From contig CAKUDE010000044.1 of the NCBI GenBank assembly GCA_934645175.1, positions 1 to 13,912 of the forward strand: DNA of 13,912 nucleotides. Reading direction: 5' to 3'. Source of the stretch: an uncultured Oscillospiraceae bacterium. Lineage in GTDB: Bacteria; Bacillota; Clostridia; Oscillospirales; Oscillospiraceae. Under the pieces are notes generated by a model. The model was not told the origin of the DNA, did no database searches, and worked only from the letters and a program-made list of their open reading frames with translations. Shown here piece by piece: positions 13,887 through 13,912 of this stretch; position 1 is the first letter of the stretch; every line of letters begins with the position of its first letter. The position numbers and the translations under genes are program-made.

Positions 13887-13912
13887 TGCTAATATTAGAC
13901 ATGGAGGTGGAA
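13887..13912 (+). promoter_or_regulatory. Extended -10-like box and ribosome binding site of a gene beyond the window
   Basis: TGC-TAATAT (13887-13895) resembles an extended -10 box without a good -35, which would fall inside the terminator stem. GGAGGTGG (13903-13910) is a strong ribosome binding site right at the window end. A plus-strand gene very probably starts just outside; its identity cannot be seen. Confidence 0.5.

Noticed and set aside
1..13912. CRISPR array, tRNA or rRNA gene, insertion sequence, prophage or integrase
   Set aside because: No regularly spaced short repeats, transposase or integrase motifs, or RNA-gene signatures were seen on either strand. The repeats present are gene paralogy or intergenic hairpins.

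Overview
The window looks like chromosomal DNA from a moderately GC-rich Firmicute, most likely a gut-associated member of the Clostridia (Oscillospiraceae/Ruminococcaceae type). This is inferred, not searched. The basis is strong GGAGG ribosome binding sites, lipoprotein signals with Cys lipoboxes, MtaB, a DacA-type carboxypeptidase, a CUT1 sugar transporter with no ATPase beside it, a LacI regulator with its likely operator, and a single arginine deiminase gene.

Layout. (1) 1-3224, plus strand: a tandem array of related lipoprotein genes of unknown function, with the 3' end of one copy followed by three complete copies. The copies share a lipoprotein signal, a Pro/Thr linker and a conserved first segment, then diverge in the middle and share a C-terminal motif. 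Copies 1 and 2 share a gap-free 400 bp near-identical block flanked on both sides by diverged sequence. The truncated first copy ends in 68 bp identical to copy 3. This is the least explained part of the window. (2) 3233-3264: a bidirectional terminator. (3) 3337-4768, minus strand: a small HPr-like gene followed by a D,D-carboxypeptidase gene. (4) 4930-6234, plus strand: mtaB, a tRNA methylthiotransferase. (5) 6302-12348, plus strand: a malto-oligosaccharide-type operon with a promoter, a perfect 22 bp palindromic operator, a substrate-binding lipoprotein, a structured 317 bp gap, two permeases, a LacI-family regulator and 4-alpha-glucanotransferase (malQ), closed by a strong terminator. (6) 12349-13885: an AT-rich promoter region with repeated TGAATAAA motifs, arginine deiminase (arcA) and a terminator. 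The last bases hold a ribosome binding site for a gene beyond the window.

How the genes work together. The binding protein captures an alpha-glucan oligosaccharide and the two permeases import it, presumably powered by a shared MsmX/MalK-type ATPase encoded elsewhere. MalQ rearranges the imported glucan chains, and the LacI-type protein probably represses the operon through the palindrome just downstream of the promoter. The hairpins between the binding-protein gene and the permease genes probably keep binding-protein mRNA in excess. ArcA breaks down arginine to citrulline and ammonia as the first step of the deiminase pathway; the other arc genes are not in the window.

All coordinates, motif positions and alignments were read by eye. 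No database search, folding or statistics were run.
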